Shown here: one piece after another, positions 1 through 8,713 of the stretch
Layout: every line of letters begins with the position of its first letter
Position numbering within the stretch: the first letter of the stretch is position 1
Assembly (NCBI GenBank): GCA_005883575.1
Contig: VBFH01000022.1
Span: 1 to 64,000, forward strand
Direction: 5' to 3'
DNA: 64,000 nucleotides
Source of the DNA: Chloroflexota bacterium
Lineage (GTDB): Bacteria > Chloroflexota > Dormibacteria > Dormibacterales > Dormibacteraceae
The notes under the pieces: model-generated
Databases searched by the model: none
The model's input: the letters and a program-made list of their open reading frames with translations, nothing else
What the model was told of the DNA's origin: nothing
Translations under genes and position numbers: made by a program

Positions 1-65
1 CCCCCGTGGGGCCCCCTCCGCGCAAAGTGGCGTCCGCAGGCGTCTGGTCGTACGCGCCGGGTGAC

Positions 66-84
66 GGCCGGAATGAATCCGGCC
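66..84. other. perfect 7-bp hairpin beyond the 3' end of osmC
   Basis: GGCCGGA and TCCGGCC flank a 5-nt loop. It lies just past the minus-strand osmC stop, so it could end that transcript, but neither strand has a T-run after it. Bases 1-65 show no gene. Confidence 0.35.
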
Positions 85-107
85 TAGAGCCTCACCTCGT
101 CTTTTGA

Positions 108-527
108 TTAGTGGCTGTCCCTGCGGCGGTGCTCGATCTTCACCCCGCGGGAGAGCGTGGCGTGGATTGGGCAATACCGGTTGCACGCCCAGTCGAGGGC
201 CTGCTCGACCAGCTTCTTATCGATGTCGCTATCCCAGGTGCAATGGAAAGTGATCTCGATTCGATTGAAGGCTTTCGGCCATTCCTCGTCCCGATCGCCT
301 TCGACCCCGACCTCCAGCGATCGCAGCGGCTGCTTGAACTTCTTCAGCAGGAGCACGGCGTTGAGCCCGGTACAGGCGCCGAGCGCGCCGAGCAGCATCT
401 CGGTCGGCCGCATCGCGGCGTCATCGCCGAAGATCGGCGCTTCGTCGATCTGGACCGTGTGTCCGGATGCCGACTCGATGTCAAAGAGCACCTTGGACCC
501 GGTCCATCTGGCGGTCGCCTTCGTCAT
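108..527 (-). CDS. OsmC/Ohr-family redox protein
   Basis: A 139-residue protein of the OsmC fold, small homodimeric thiol peroxidases or related proteins that handle organic or sulfur oxidants in the cytoplasm. The two family cysteines are present: C52 in LGACTGLNA at the start of the core helix and C119 in RYCPIH, so a redox-active pair is plausible. The size is normal for the YhfA-like branch. A start 12 nt upstream (position 539) is possible, but that ATG lies inside the probable -10 box, so the leaderless start at 527 is preferred. The substrate cannot be read from the sequence. It stands alone on the minus strand. Confidence 0.9.
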   Translation of the reverse strand: MTKATARWTGSKVLFDIESASGHTVQIDEAPIFGDDAAMRPTEMLLGALGACTGLNAVLLLKKFKQPLRSLEVGVEGDRDEEWPKAFNRIEITFHCTWDSDIDKKLVEQALDWACNRYCPIHATLSRGVKIEHRRRDSH

Positions 528-534
528 CGGCGAA

Positions 535-540
535 ACCATA
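535..540 (-). promoter_or_regulatory. -10 box of osmC, leaderless
   Basis: TATGGT on the minus strand, 7 nt before ATG 527. The predicted transcription start (7 nt past the box) falls at the start codon. No Shine-Dalgarno is present. Confidence 0.5.
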
Positions 541-703
541 TACTCGGTTGTGATTCGTAGAGGGGAGTAGCTCGGCCGGAGGTGCGCCCCGCGCGCGCCC
601 CGACCCCCGTCGGTCCCGTCAAGACGGCGCGAGCCCGGGACCGGCGGCGGACATGGTCCGCGGCGAGACCTCTACTCGGAACTTGATTCGAGTGGAGGCT
701 GAA

Positions 704-985
704 ATGACCAGGACCATTCTCGTATCCATCGCGCTCATCGCGTTCACCGACGTGGCGCTGCAACTCGACAACGCCCTCGCCATCTCGTCGGTGGCGAGCA
801 CGGTGCCCTCGAGCTACCGCCTGCCTGTGCTTGCCGGTGGAGTGCTTCTGGCTGCTCTGTGTCTTTTCGCGTTCACCTTGATCGGATCGCAGCTGATCGA
901 GCGCATCGCATGGTTGAAGCCGGTGGCCGGCCTGGCCTTGTTCGTGATCGGGGGCAAGCTGGTGTACGACTACTTCCGACCCTAG
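704..985 (+). CDS. half-size TerC/YjbE-like membrane protein
   Basis: A 93-residue, very hydrophobic protein with about three membrane spans (residues 4-32, 40-62, 71-90). The stretch DVALQLDNALAI in the first span matches the TerC/YjbE signature, where acidic residues in the membrane are linked to metal-ion or tellurite-resistance transport. Family members are usually about 200 residues, so this is roughly one half. GGAGG at 694-698 lies 5 nt before ATG 704 and fixes the start; an in-frame GTG/ATG-like extension to 653 adds only a polar leader. It might act as a homodimer or be a remnant; the sequence alone does not decide. The -10 box of the next gene overlaps its stop codon. Confidence 0.6.
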   Translation: MTRTILVSIALIAFTDVALQLDNALAISSVASTVPSSYRLPVLAGGVLLAALCLFAFTLIGSQLIERIAWLKPVAGLALFVIGGKLVYDYFRP

Positions 986-988
986 ACT
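983..988 (+). promoter_or_regulatory. -10 box for leaderless methyltransferase gene
   Basis: TAGACT ends 6 nt before ATG 995, so transcription should start at the A of the start codon. The box overlaps the stop codon of the TerC-like gene. Confidence 0.55.
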
Positions 989-994
989 CACGGC

Positions 995-1756
995 ATGTCT
1001 CCCGATGTAAGGGACAGCTTCCGCAATGTCGCCGCCAACTACGCGCGCTCGACCTTCCACACGTCGTCGATCCGGCTGCAAGAGGTCGTCGATCTGGCCC
1101 AACCGAAACCTGACGACCTCGCGCTCGACGTGGCGACCGGCACCGGCAACACGGCCTTCGCGCTAGCGCCGCACGTTCGCCGCGTCATTGGACTCGACCT
1201 CACGCGGGAGATGCTCGACGAAGCGCGGCGGATCGCAGCGGAGCGTGGTATCGCCAACGCCGACTGGGTGATCGGCGACGCACAGGATCTGCCTTTCCCA
1301 GACGAGACGTTCGACCTCTACGCGGTGCGCGCCGCACCGCACCACTTCATGGACGTCGATACCTTCCTGGCCGAGGCCTACCGGGTGCTGAAGTGGGACC
1401 ACGACGCGCTGTTCATCGACTGCGCACCGCCCCAGCCGGCACGCGCCGTCCTCCACGAGGTCGAGATGCGGCGCGACCCGTCGCACGTGCTCTCGCTGAC
1501 TCTCGACGAGTGGGTGGCGAAGCTGGAGCGTGCTGGATTCGAGGTTGAAAGGGCAGACGCGCGCGAGCTCGACTGGAACTACGAGGAATGGATGGGAAAC
1601 CAGGCGGTCGCGCCTGAGCTTGCGGCAGAGCTGGCGGGGCTGATCGAGTCGGCCGAAGGAGAGGCTCGCGCACAGCTTCATCCTGAGCGACGGGACGGCA
1701 AGCTGTGGCACGCATACTGGCACGCGCTGATCCGAGCCCACAAGCCGGGCACGTGA
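995..1756 (+). CDS. class I SAM-dependent methyltransferase
   Basis: A 253-residue soluble methyltransferase of the UbiE/Coq5-like type. Motif I is LDVATGTGNT (about residues 44-53), the acidic residue after strand 2 is in GLDLTREML, and the motif II/III region is GDAQDLPFPDETFD (about 92-105). The C-terminal part (from about 165) is a variable substrate domain, so the methyl acceptor is unknown; a quinone or a small metabolite are the usual options. It is the first gene of a probable leaderless unit and overlaps trmI by 4 nt, so the two are likely co-translated. Confidence 0.8.
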   Translation: MSPDVRDSFRNVAANYARSTFHTSSIRLQEVVDLAQPKPDDLALDVATGTGNTAFALAPHVRRVIGLDLTREMLDEARRIAAERGIANADWVIGDAQDLPFPDETFDLYAVRAAPHHFMDVDTFLAEAYRVLKWDHDALFIDCAPPQPARAVLHEVEMRRDPSHVLSLTLDEWVAKLERAGFEVERADARELDWNYEEWMGNQAVAPELAAELAGLIESAEGEARAQLHPERRDGKLWHAYWHALIRAHKPGT

Positions 1757-2571
1757 GCCGGCCATTCGCGGACGGCGAGGTCATCGTCCTGGTGGACAAG
1801 GCGGGGAGGAGGCATCGCGTCCGCCTGCGCGCCGGGGAGCGCCACTCGATCCACTCCGGGCTGATCCAGCATGACGACCTGATCGGGCGGTCCGAGGGCG
1901 TGGTGGTCACCACCCAGATGGGCGCAAGGCTGCTCGCGGTCCGCCCTACGTTCGCCGAGCAGATAACCGGCCGGCGTCGGCAGACGCAGCCGATCTACCC
2001 CAAAGACCTGGGCGCGATCATGGTTGGCGCCGACATTTACCCGGGGGCGCATGTGCTCGAGGCAGGAACTGGCACTGGCGGGCTGACCCTCGCCGCCGTG
2101 CGCGCCGTTGGACCCGACGGGTCGGTGGTCAGCTACGAGATGCGGGAGGAGTTTCTGGAGGCGGCGAAGCGGGGCATCGTCGAAACCCTTGGCGCGCTTC
2201 CCACCAACCTGACCCTGAAGCTGGGCGACGTGTACGAGGGGGTCGAGGAGCGCGAAATGGACCGCGTGCTGCTCGACCTGGCCGAGCCCTGGCAGGCTGT
2301 CCCGGCCGCGAAGGCCGCGCTGCGGCCGGGCGGGATCGTGTTCGCGCACTGCCCGAACGTCAGCCAGGTGCAGAGGTTCTTCGACTGCCTCCGCGAGGAG
2401 CGGGGATTCGGCATGCTCGAGGCCTTCGAGCTGCTGCAGCGAGGCTGGACGGTGAGGGGGCGCAGCATGCGCCCTTCCCACCGGATGGTCGCGCACACAG
2501 GTTTCCTGTGCTTCGCCCGACGCCTGGCCGAGGATGAGCTCTTCGAACCCGAAGGAGAAGGGTTCCGGTAA
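1753..2571 (+). CDS. trmI: tRNA (adenine-58-N1)-methyltransferase TrmI
   Basis: A 272-residue enzyme that methylates N1 of A58 in the T-loop of tRNAs, normally as a homotetramer. The N-terminal small beta domain (residues 1-60) carries the IQHDDLIG segment typical of TrmI. The Rossmann domain has VLEAGTGTGGLTLA (SAM site), SYEMREEF, and the catalytic-region motif LDLAEPW. The C-terminal segment RSMRPSHRMVAHTGFL is also conserved in the family. The start is GTG 1753, overlapping the preceding TGA as GTGA. In Actinobacteria trmI often neighbours proteasome genes; none are seen here. Confidence 0.93.
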   Translation: MSRPFADGEVIVLVDKAGRRHRVRLRAGERHSIHSGLIQHDDLIGRSEGVVVTTQMGARLLAVRPTFAEQITGRRRQTQPIYPKDLGAIMVGADIYPGAHVLEAGTGTGGLTLAAVRAVGPDGSVVSYEMREEFLEAAKRGIVETLGALPTNLTLKLGDVYEGVEEREMDRVLLDLAEPWQAVPAAKAALRPGGIVFAHCPNVSQVQRFFDCLREERGFGMLEAFELLQRGWTVRGRSMRPSHRMVAHTGFLCFARRLAEDELFEPEGEGFR

Positions 2572-2601
2572 CGATTCGGGCGGTGGGTTCGTTGCATAGA
2601 C

Positions 2602-3000
2602 ATGGGGCGCCGCGTCCTACGACTGGTCCTACTTCTCGTCTCAGCAATCGTCACCGTCGCGATGTTCGCCGTCGCCCCCAATGCCATCCATAACCGGATC
2701 GTTTACGGAACCTTCGCGACCGCGGACGCTCCGCCTCGGGTCGATTTCTGTGGGCGGACCTACTACCCAGCCGACAAGCCCCGTGCCCAGACTCTCTCGC
2801 AGGTCGCCGATTTGCTTTCCAGGAACGGGATCCACGGGCTCACGCGCATCGACACGGCACCTTCCGGAGATGCCGTGGTCGCCAACGTGATGTCACCAGA
2901 GATGCGTGCCAGGTTCCGCACCAACGTGTGCACCATGGTGGTCTGGGTGCAGACGGGCCCAGATTCGTATGTCAGCTATGGATTGAGCGGAGGACCGTAG
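2602..3000 (+). CDS. small membrane-anchored or secreted protein, unknown
   Basis: A 132-residue protein not assigned to a family. Residues 1-4 are basic, 5-26 form one hydrophobic segment (signal anchor or signal peptide), and the rest is predicted extracytoplasmic. Two cysteines, C50 (DFCGRTYYP) and C110 (TNVCTMVV), could form a disulfide. High-GC codon use and the tight fit between trmI and mdh support a real gene. There is no clear Shine-Dalgarno at ATG 2602. Confidence 0.6.
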   Translation: MGRRVLRLVLLLVSAIVTVAMFAVAPNAIHNRIVYGTFATADAPPRVDFCGRTYYPADKPRAQTLSQVADLLSRNGIHGLTRIDTAPSGDAVVANVMSPEMRARFRTNVCTMVVWVQTGPDSYVSYGLSGGP

Positions 3001-3007
3001 TCGGGGC

Positions 3008-3013
3008 TAGGAT
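3008..3013 (+). promoter_or_regulatory. -10 box of mdh
   Basis: TAGGAT lies 10 nt before ATG 3024. A weak TTGAGC at 2983-2988 is 19 nt upstream. The predicted leader is 4 nt or less. Confidence 0.5.
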
Positions 3014-3023
3014 TGCCCGTGAT

Positions 3024-4028
3024 ATGAGCGGGGGGCACGTGCCCGTCCAGGTCACGGTCACCGGTGCGGCCGGCCAGATCGGCTACTCGCTCCTCTTCCG
3101 GATCGCCTCCGGCCAGATGTTCGGTACAGATCAGCCGATCGTCCTCCGCATGCTCGAGATCGAGCCGGCGATGAAGTCGCTGGAAGGCGTCGCGATGGAG
3201 CTCGACGACTGCGCCTTCCCCATGCTCGCCGGCATGGTCCTGACCAGCAAGGCAGAGGAGGCGTTCGAGGGCGCGAACTGGGTGCTGCTCGTCGGTGCCG
3301 CGCCCAGGAAGCAGGGAATGGAGCGCGCGGATCTCTTGTCGGTCAACGGCGGGATCTTCGGGCCCCAGGGCAAGGCTGTCGCGAAGACAGCCTCGAGCGA
3401 CGTCCGGATCCTCGTCGTCGGCAACCCCTGCAACACCAACTGCTACATCGCCCGCATGAACGCTCCCGAGATCCCGCAGGAGCGCTGGTTCGCGATGACG
3501 CGGCTCGACGAGAACCGCGCGCGGACCCAGCTCGCGCAGAAGGCCAAGGTTCCGGTGGCCGCGATCTCGAACCTGGCCGTCTGGGGAAACCACTCGACCA
3601 CGCAGTACCCGGACGCTCACAACGCCCGCATCGCCGGTCTGCCGGTCGAGGAAGTCATCACCGACCACGGCTGGCTCAAGGGGAAGTTCGTCGAGATCAT
3701 CCAGAAGCGCGGCGCGGCCGTGATCGAGGCACGGGGTGCGTCGTCCGCCGCGTCTGCGGCCAACGCCGTGATCGACTCGGTCATCAGCATCCGTACGCCG
3801 ACACCGTGGGGAGATTGGCACTCGCTGGCGGTCGTCAGCCACGGCGAGTACGGTGTGCCGGAAGGGCTCCAGTTCGGCTTCCCGGTGCGTTCCGACGCCG
3901 AGCGTTGGGAGGTCGTGCCCGATCTTCAGCACGACGACGACGGTTGGAAGCGGATCAGAGTCACGACGCAGGAGCTCCTGCAGGAGCAGAACCTGGTCAA
4001 GGAGCTGGTTCCGAGCCAACCTGCCTAA
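3024..4028 (+). CDS. mdh: malate dehydrogenase
   Basis: A 334-residue cytoplasmic NAD-dependent enzyme interconverting malate and oxaloacetate (TCA cycle). The dinucleotide site is [16 protein letters not shown] near the N-terminus. Substrate-binding and catalytic segments are [10 protein letters not shown], the DENRA segment and [11 protein letters not shown] with the catalytic His. This is the long type related to cytosolic/chloroplast MDH rather than the lactate-dehydrogenase-like type. The start is ATG 3024 behind a short or absent leader. The stop codon TAA forms the first bases of the -10 box of the next gene. Confidence 0.95.
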   Translation: MSGGHVPVQVTVTGAAGQIGYSLLFRIASGQMFGTDQPIVLRMLEIEPAMKSLEGVAMELDDCAFPMLAGMVLTSKAEEAFEGANWVLLVGAAPRKQGMERADLLSVNGGIFGPQGKAVAKTASSDVRILVVGNPCNTNCYIARMNAPEIPQERWFAMTRLDENRARTQLAQKAKVPVAAISNLAVWGNHSTTQYPDAHNARIAGLPVEEVITDHGWLKGKFVEIIQKRGAAVIEARGASSAASAANAVIDSVISIRTPTPWGDWHSLAVVSHGEYGVPEGLQFGFPVRSDAERWEVVPDLQHDDDGWKRIRVTTQELLQEQNLVKELVPSQPA

Positions 4029-4031
4029 TCT
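4026..4031 (+). promoter_or_regulatory. -10 box for the chelatase-like gene, overlapping mdh stop
   Basis: TAATCT begins with the TAA stop of mdh and lies 7 nt before GTG 4039, giving a predicted start of transcription at 4038. Confidence 0.5.
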
Positions 4032-4038
4032 TGGTTCC

Positions 4039-6132
4039 GTGAGCGTCACGCTCGACCGCCACTCGTTCCCTTTCACGGCGATCGTCGGCCAGGAGTCGAT
4101 GAAGCTCGCCCTGATCCTCAACGCGGTCGTGCCCACGATCGGCGGCGTCCTCATCCGGGGCGAGAAGGGCACCGGCAAATCGACCGCAGTGCGCGCGCTC
4201 GCCCGGCTGCTGCCGGAGCACGACGTGGTCGAGGGCTGCCACTTCGGCTGTGATCCGGCAGACGGAGAAGCGCTCTGCGCGGATTGCCGGGCCCGCCTCA
4301 AGTCTGCGGGCACCCTTCCTCACCACGTGCGGCGCATGCGCGTCGTCGAGCTGCCGATCAACTCGTCGGAGGACCGCGTCGTTGGCACGATCGACATCGA
4401 GGCCGCGCTGCGCACAGGCAGGCGCCGCTTCGAGCCGGGGGTGCTTGCCGAGGCCAACCGCAACATCCTCTACGTCGACGAGGTCAACCTCCTCGACGAC
4501 CACCTGGTCGACGTTCTGCTCGACGCGGCGGCGATGGGCATCAACGTGATCGAGCGCGAAGGAGTCTCCTACAGCCATCCCTCCCGGTTCATCCTCGTCG
4601 GGACGATGAACCCCGAGGAGGGTGAGCTGAGGCCCCAGCTGCTCGACCGCTTCGGCCTCTGCGTCGACGTGGAGGGGATACGCGACCCCGATGAGCGGGT
4701 GCTGATCGCGGAGCGCGACGCCGCGTTCAAGCGTGGCGACCACGAGTTCACCAACGAGTTCGCGGCCGCGGACAACAACCTTTCCCGCGCGCTGGCCGAG
4801 GCGATCGGCCGCGTCAAGGACGTCCGCATCACCGCCGGCCACGCCCGCCTCATCTCCTCCATCTGCGTCGAGGCTGAGGTGCTCGGGCACCGCGCCGACG
4901 TGGTCATCGACCACGCCGCGCGAGCGCTGGCCGCCTACCGCCGCCACGTCTCCCCCTCACGGGAGGACATCTACGACGCCGCGAGCCTCGCCCTGGCCCA
5001 TCGCGCGCGACAGCCGCTGCGCCGCGACGACGAAAACCGGACCGCGCCGGAGCACGGGGAGGAGCAGGAGGGATCGCAGCCGACGGAGTCCGAGGCCGGC
5101 GAACCGCAGCCTTCGGACAGCGAGGCGAGCGCAGAGGCGACCGCCGAGCAAACGGCCAGCTCCGCTGAAACCGGACAGCAGTCCGCCGGCGCCGACACCG
5201 GCGTGACGACCGGCGGCTCCAGCGGCCACGAATCGGCGCCCGAGGCGCTGCAGACCTTCAACTTGCGCCGGATCGACCTGCCGCGCCAGCGCCGGGTGCG
5301 TAAGCAGGGGGGCAAGCGTGCCGCGAGCCAGACGCCCGACCGGCGCGGGCGCTACGTGCGGGCCGAGCCCAAAGAGAAGGTGAGCGACCTGGCGATCGAC
5401 GCCACTGTGCGCGCCGCCGCGCCGATGCAGATGGAACGGGGACGCCGCCACGGCGAACGCCTCATGCTGGAGAGGCAGGACCTGCGTCAGAAGGTGCGCG
5501 AGCGCAAGGTCGGCAACCTGATCGTCTTCGTCGTCGATGCGTCCGCGTCCATGGATGCGGAGCAGCGGATGGCCGCCACCAAAGGCGCGATCCTGTCCCT
5601 CCTCCAGGACGCGTACGTCCGGCGGGACCGCGTCGCCGTTGTCATCTTCAAGAACCGGACCGCCGAGGTGGTCCTGCGTCCTACGTCCAGCGTCTCTCTG
5701 GCCCGACGCCGGCTCGAGAGGCTGTCGGTCGGAGGAACGACACCCCTGACACACGGCTTGATGGCGGGCTACAAGGTCGTGAAGACCGAGCTTCTCCGCG
5801 ATCCGACCATCCGCCCGCTGCTGGTGTTGATCAGCGACGGGCGTGGCAACATCTCGATGTTCAAGGAAGAGCCCCTGGTGGAGGCGCAGAAGGTCGCCGC
5901 CATGATCGACGCCGAAGACATCGATGCACTGGTCATCGACTCGGCCCGCGACTATAGTCACCTGCCGTCGGTGCAGCACCTCGCGCGCGTGGCTCCGATG
6001 TATCAGACCTATGCGATCAACGCTTGCGCGGACCTGGCGGAGCGCATGGGAGCGCACTATTACGGGCTCTATGACCTTTCCCGAGACGAGATCGCGACGG
6101 CGGTGGAGCGGGAGCTGGGCCGCGGCCGCTAG
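4039..6132 (+). CDS. magnesium/cobalt-chelatase-type AAA+ and VWA fusion protein (ChlI-ChlD-like)
   Basis: A 697-residue protein. Residues 1-330 are a ChlI/BchI-like AAA+ module with Walker [10 protein letters not shown] (41-49), Walker B ILYVDEVN (143-150) and four cysteines in a C-x3-C...C-x2-C pattern (67, 71, 80, 83). Residues about 335-480 are an acidic, Ser/Glu-rich then basic linker. The C-terminal 200 residues are a VWA domain with MIDAS DASAS (about 498-502), as in ChlD. In the family, the AAA+ ring and VWA subunits drive ATP-dependent metal insertion by a large H/CobN subunit. No such subunit is in this window, so the metal target is open. Start GTG 4039. The N-terminal half is a close paralogue of the protein at 6631. 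Confidence 0.85.
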   Translation: MSVTLDRHSFPFTAIVGQESMKLALILNAVVPTIGGVLIRGEKGTGKSTAVRALARLLPEHDVVEGCHFGCDPADGEALCADCRARLKSAGTLPHHVRRMRVVELPINSSEDRVVGTIDIEAALRTGRRRFEPGVLAEANRNILYVDEVNLLDDHLVDVLLDAAAMGINVIEREGVSYSHPSRFILVGTMNPEEGELRPQLLDRFGLCVDVEGIRDPDERVLIAERDAAFKRGDHEFTNEFAAADNNLSRALAEAIGRVKDVRITAGHARLISSICVEAEVLGHRADVVIDHAARALAAYRRHVSPSREDIYDAASLALAHRARQPLRRDDENRTAPEHGEEQEGSQPTESEAGEPQPSDSEASAEATAEQTASSAETGQQSAGADTGVTTGGSSGHESAPEALQTFNLRRIDLPRQRRVRKQGGKRAASQTPDRRGRYVRAEPKEKVSDLAIDATVRAAAPMQMERGRRHGERLMLERQDLRQKVRERKVGNLIVFVVDASASMDAEQRMAATKGAILSLLQDAYVRRDRVAVVIFKNRTAEVVLRPTSSVSLARRRLERLSVGGTTPLTHGLMAGYKVVKTELLRDPTIRPLLVLISDGRGNISMFKEEPLVEAQKVAAMIDAEDIDALVIDSARDYSHLPSVQHLARVAPMYQTYAINACADLAERMGAHYYGLYDLSRDEIATAVERELGRGR

Positions 6133-6607
6133 CGTCCGCATCCTGGTCGTGGTGGCCCTTTTGGCGGCCGCCTGCTCGGGCAGCGAGAAGGCATCGGCGC
6201 CCACGCCAACCCCGACACCGACGGCCCAGTCGACTCCGTCGCCCTCGCCGAGCCCCTCATCGGATGAGACTCCCGTGTCACGACAGGCACTGCCGCCGGC
6301 CAGCGATCAGCCGGTGGCGAACCTCTGCTCCAAGTCAATCGTCACCACCGCCGACGGAAACGCGACGCCGCTGCTGTGCAGGAGCGGTGCACTCAATGTC
6401 CTCGCATGGGCGTATTACGCCAACATCAGCGCCAGCGTCCTCGGCCTGGGTCTGAACCCAACCGAGGGGCAGGTGCAAAGCGCCATCTGCGACGACCTCA
6501 ACCACAACCATGCGACACGACCCGAGGAGGTCAGCGGCTACCGGCTTGCCACCATTTACTACGGCTGGGCCTTCAACATCGACCCGACCAAGCTGGTGTG
6601 CCAATGA
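6071..6607 (+). CDS. probable lipoprotein, unknown function
   Basis: Up to 178 residues. A hydrophobic segment ending in LLAAACSG resembles a lipoprotein signal (lipobox AAAC, not ideal), followed by a Pro/Thr/Ser-rich stretch (about residues 38-65) and a globular C-terminal part with cysteines in LCSKS, LLCRSG, AICDD and LVCQ. The true start is unclear: no ATG/GTG/TTG lies just before the signal segment. ATG 6071 gives a basic n-region but overlaps the preceding gene by 62 nt. It sits between two chelatase-type ATPase genes. No family was recognised. Confidence 0.6.
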   Translation: MTFPETRSRRRWSGSWAAAASVRILVVVALLAAACSGSEKASAPTPTPTPTAQSTPSPSPSPSSDETPVSRQALPPASDQPVANLCSKSIVTTADGNATPLLCRSGALNVLAWAYYANISASVLGLGLNPTEGQVQSAICDDLNHNHATRPEEVSGYRLATIYYGWAFNIDPTKLVCQ

Positions 6608-6614
6608 GCGTCGG

Positions 6615-6620
6615 TACTAT
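6615..6620 (+). promoter_or_regulatory. -10 box for the second chelatase-type gene
   Basis: TACTAT lies 10 nt before ATG 6631, with no Shine-Dalgarno in between. Confidence 0.4.
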
Positions 6621-6630
6621 CTAGCTGCGC

Positions 6631-7662
6631 ATGGCAATCGACCGCTACTCCTACCCCTTTACCGCGATCGTCGGACAGGACGAGATGAAGCTGGCGCTGG
6701 TCCTCAACGCCATCAATCCGACGATCGGCGGCGTGCTCATCCGGGGCGAAAAGGGCACAGGAAAGTCGACGGCTGTGCGCGCCCTGGCCCGGCTGCTTCC
6801 GGACCAGAAGGTGGTGGAGGGTTGCCACTTCGGCTGCCATCCCGACGACCCGGAGGATTGGTGTCTCGACTGTCGCGAGCGTGCGGTCGCGGGCGCGCTC
6901 CCCGTGGCGACGCGGCGCATGCGAGTGGTCGAGCTGCCGATCAACGCTTCGGAAGACCGAGTCGTCGGCACGATCGACCTCGAGGCCGCCCTCAAAGAAG
7001 GCTCGCGGCGTTTCGAGCCAGGCGTTCTTGCCGAGGCCAACCGGAACATCTTGTACGTCGACGAGGTGAACCTGCTCGACGACCACATCGTCGATGTCCT
7101 CCTGGACGCGGCCGCGATGGGCGTCAACACGGTCGAGCGCGAAGGCGTTTCCGTGTCGCACCCCTCGCGCTTCATCCTGGTCGGCACCATGAACCCCGAG
7201 GAGGGCGAGCTGCGGCCGCAGCTGCTCGACCGGTTCGGCCTGTGCGTCGACGTTGAGGGCATCCGCGATCTCGACCAGCGGGTCGCGATCGTGGAGAAGC
7301 GGGCGGTGTGGGAGGACGATCCCAACCTCTTTTATCAGCAGCACGCGGAGTCAGAGCAGTCGGTCAAGTCGCAGATCGCCGAGGCGATCGCGACGTTCCC
7401 GGAGGTCACCCTGCCGCGTGAGATCCTGCGCTTGATCGCGCAGATCTCGATCGCGCTCGAGGTCGACGGGCACCGCTCCGACCTCGTGTGCGCGCGCTCG
7501 GCACAGGCCAAGGCCGCGTACGACAGCGCGGAAGAGGTCGACGTCAAGCACGTCGGCGAGGTGGCGGAGATGGTGTTCGCGCACCGAGTGCACTCGGTGC
7601 CTTTCGGAAAGGGCGGACCAAACCTAGGCGAGGTGATCTCCCGGATGGTCGGCCAGGGTTAA
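6631..7662 (+). CDS. magnesium-chelatase-type AAA+ ATPase (ChlI/BchI-like)
   Basis: 343 residues. Walker [10 protein letters not shown] (39-47), Walker [13 protein letters not shown], sensor segment [20 protein letters not shown] and a C-terminal helical lid are all in place. Four cysteines (65, 69, 78, 81) copy the pattern of the upstream fusion protein, and long stretches are identical to it, so the two arose by duplication. This copy lacks the VWA domain and may form mixed rings with the fusion protein. A role in chlorophyll synthesis is not supported because no pigment genes accompany it; a cobaltochelatase-like or unknown metal-insertion role is more likely. Confidence 0.85.
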   Translation: MAIDRYSYPFTAIVGQDEMKLALVLNAINPTIGGVLIRGEKGTGKSTAVRALARLLPDQKVVEGCHFGCHPDDPEDWCLDCRERAVAGALPVATRRMRVVELPINASEDRVVGTIDLEAALKEGSRRFEPGVLAEANRNILYVDEVNLLDDHIVDVLLDAAAMGVNTVEREGVSVSHPSRFILVGTMNPEEGELRPQLLDRFGLCVDVEGIRDLDQRVAIVEKRAVWEDDPNLFYQQHAESEQSVKSQIAEAIATFPEVTLPREILRLIAQISIALEVDGHRSDLVCARSAQAKAAYDSAEEVDVKHVGEVAEMVFAHRVHSVPFGKGGPNLGEVISRMVGQG

Positions 7663-7723
7663 ACCCCGTAAGAACGACGGAAGCGAAGTGAATATGACGG
7701 GATTTGTCGCCGAGTCGCGCCTC

Positions 7724-7729
7724 TAGACT
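7724..7729 (+). promoter_or_regulatory. -10 box of moxR cluster
   Basis: TAGACT, identical to the box before the methyltransferase at 995, lies 10 nt before GTG 7740. Confidence 0.45.
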
Positions 7730-7739
7730 GGCGATCATT

Positions 7740-8702
7740 GTGGCCGCGACACAGGAACCATCCCTCCAGCCACGTCGTGCCGCCGAGCTGCTCGACCGGG
7801 TGGAGAAGAACATCCACCTCGTCATCGTCGGCAAGGACCGCGTGGTCCGCCTGGCCCTGGCCGGTCTCGTGGCAGGCGGACACATCCTTCTCCAGGACCT
7901 GCCTGGCACGGGCAAGACTATGCTCGCGCGAGCCCTCGCGACGTCTGTAGGCGGCATCTTCCGCCGGATCCAGTGCACCCCAGACCTTCTGCCCTCCGAC
8001 ATCACGGGCTCGAGCGTCTTCAACCAGAAAGACCTGACGTTCGAATTCATACCGGGGCCGATCTTCGCCCACATCGTGCTCGCCGACGAGGTGAATCGGA
8101 CCACGCCGCGCACGCAATCCGCCCTGCTCGAGGCGATGGGCGAGGGTCAGGTCACCGTGGAGGGCACGACTCGGGTCCTCGAGCGGCCCTTCTTCGTGGT
8201 CGCGACCCAAAACCCGGCCGAATTTCACGGGACCTATCCGCTGCCCGAATCGCAGCTCGATCGCTTCGTCCTAGCGGAGGAGATGGGACCTCCCACCGAC
8301 TCCGAGGCACTCGAGGTTCTCGCCCGGCGCGAGCACGGTGATCCGATCGCCGAGCTGAGCGCGGTGATCGACATCCGCGAGGTCATCGAGCTGCAGGAGG
8401 CCTGCCTTCGAGTCGTGGTTGCGCCGGCCATCCGCAGCTACATCGTGGCGTTACTGCGGGCGATCCGGGCCCGGCCCGACGTCCTGCTGCCCGCGAGCAT
8501 GCGCTCCGGCGTTTACCTGCAGCGCGCCGCCCAGGCCTGGGCACTGTTCGAAGGCCGGGACTTCGTTCTGCCCGACGACATCAAGCTCTTGTCAGGCCCA
8601 GTGCTCGCGCACCGCCTGGGCATGAAGGGTCGAGGCAGGGCGGCGGACATGCTGAGCGAGGTCGTCTCGACGCTGCCCATCCCGCCCCTGCGCCAGCACT
8701 GA
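7740..8702 (+). CDS. MoxR-family AAA+ ATPase
   Basis: 320 residues from GTG 7740 (a TTG at 7704 would add 12 residues but precedes the -10 box). Walker A is LPGTGKTMLA (about 54-63), Walker B is IVLADEVNRTTPRTQ, and ATQNPAEFHGTYPLPESQLDRF holds the sensor and arginine-finger region. MoxR ATPases act as chaperones that mature or activate partner complexes, often through VWA or DUF58 proteins. The DUF58 gene starts 12 nt downstream and a transglutaminase follows, the standard MoxR-DUF58-TGase arrangement. Confidence 0.92.
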   Translation: MAATQEPSLQPRRAAELLDRVEKNIHLVIVGKDRVVRLALAGLVAGGHILLQDLPGTGKTMLARALATSVGGIFRRIQCTPDLLPSDITGSSVFNQKDLTFEFIPGPIFAHIVLADEVNRTTPRTQSALLEAMGEGQVTVEGTTRVLERPFFVVATQNPAEFHGTYPLPESQLDRFVLAEEMGPPTDSEALEVLARREHGDPIAELSAVIDIREVIELQEACLRVVVAPAIRSYIVALLRAIRARPDVLLPASMRSGVYLQRAAQAWALFEGRDFVLPDDIKLLSGPVLAHRLGMKGRGRAADMLSEVVSTLPIPPLRQH

Positions 8703-8713
8703 GGAGGGCAGTC

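Noticed and set aside
66-84. Intrinsic terminator of osmC
   Set aside because: A perfect hairpin, but no T-run on either strand; kept only as a hairpin.
4039-7662. Chlorophyll or bacteriochlorophyll biosynthesis locus
   Set aside because: No ChlH/BchH or other pigment genes; ChlI/ChlD-like pairs also occur in non-phototrophs.
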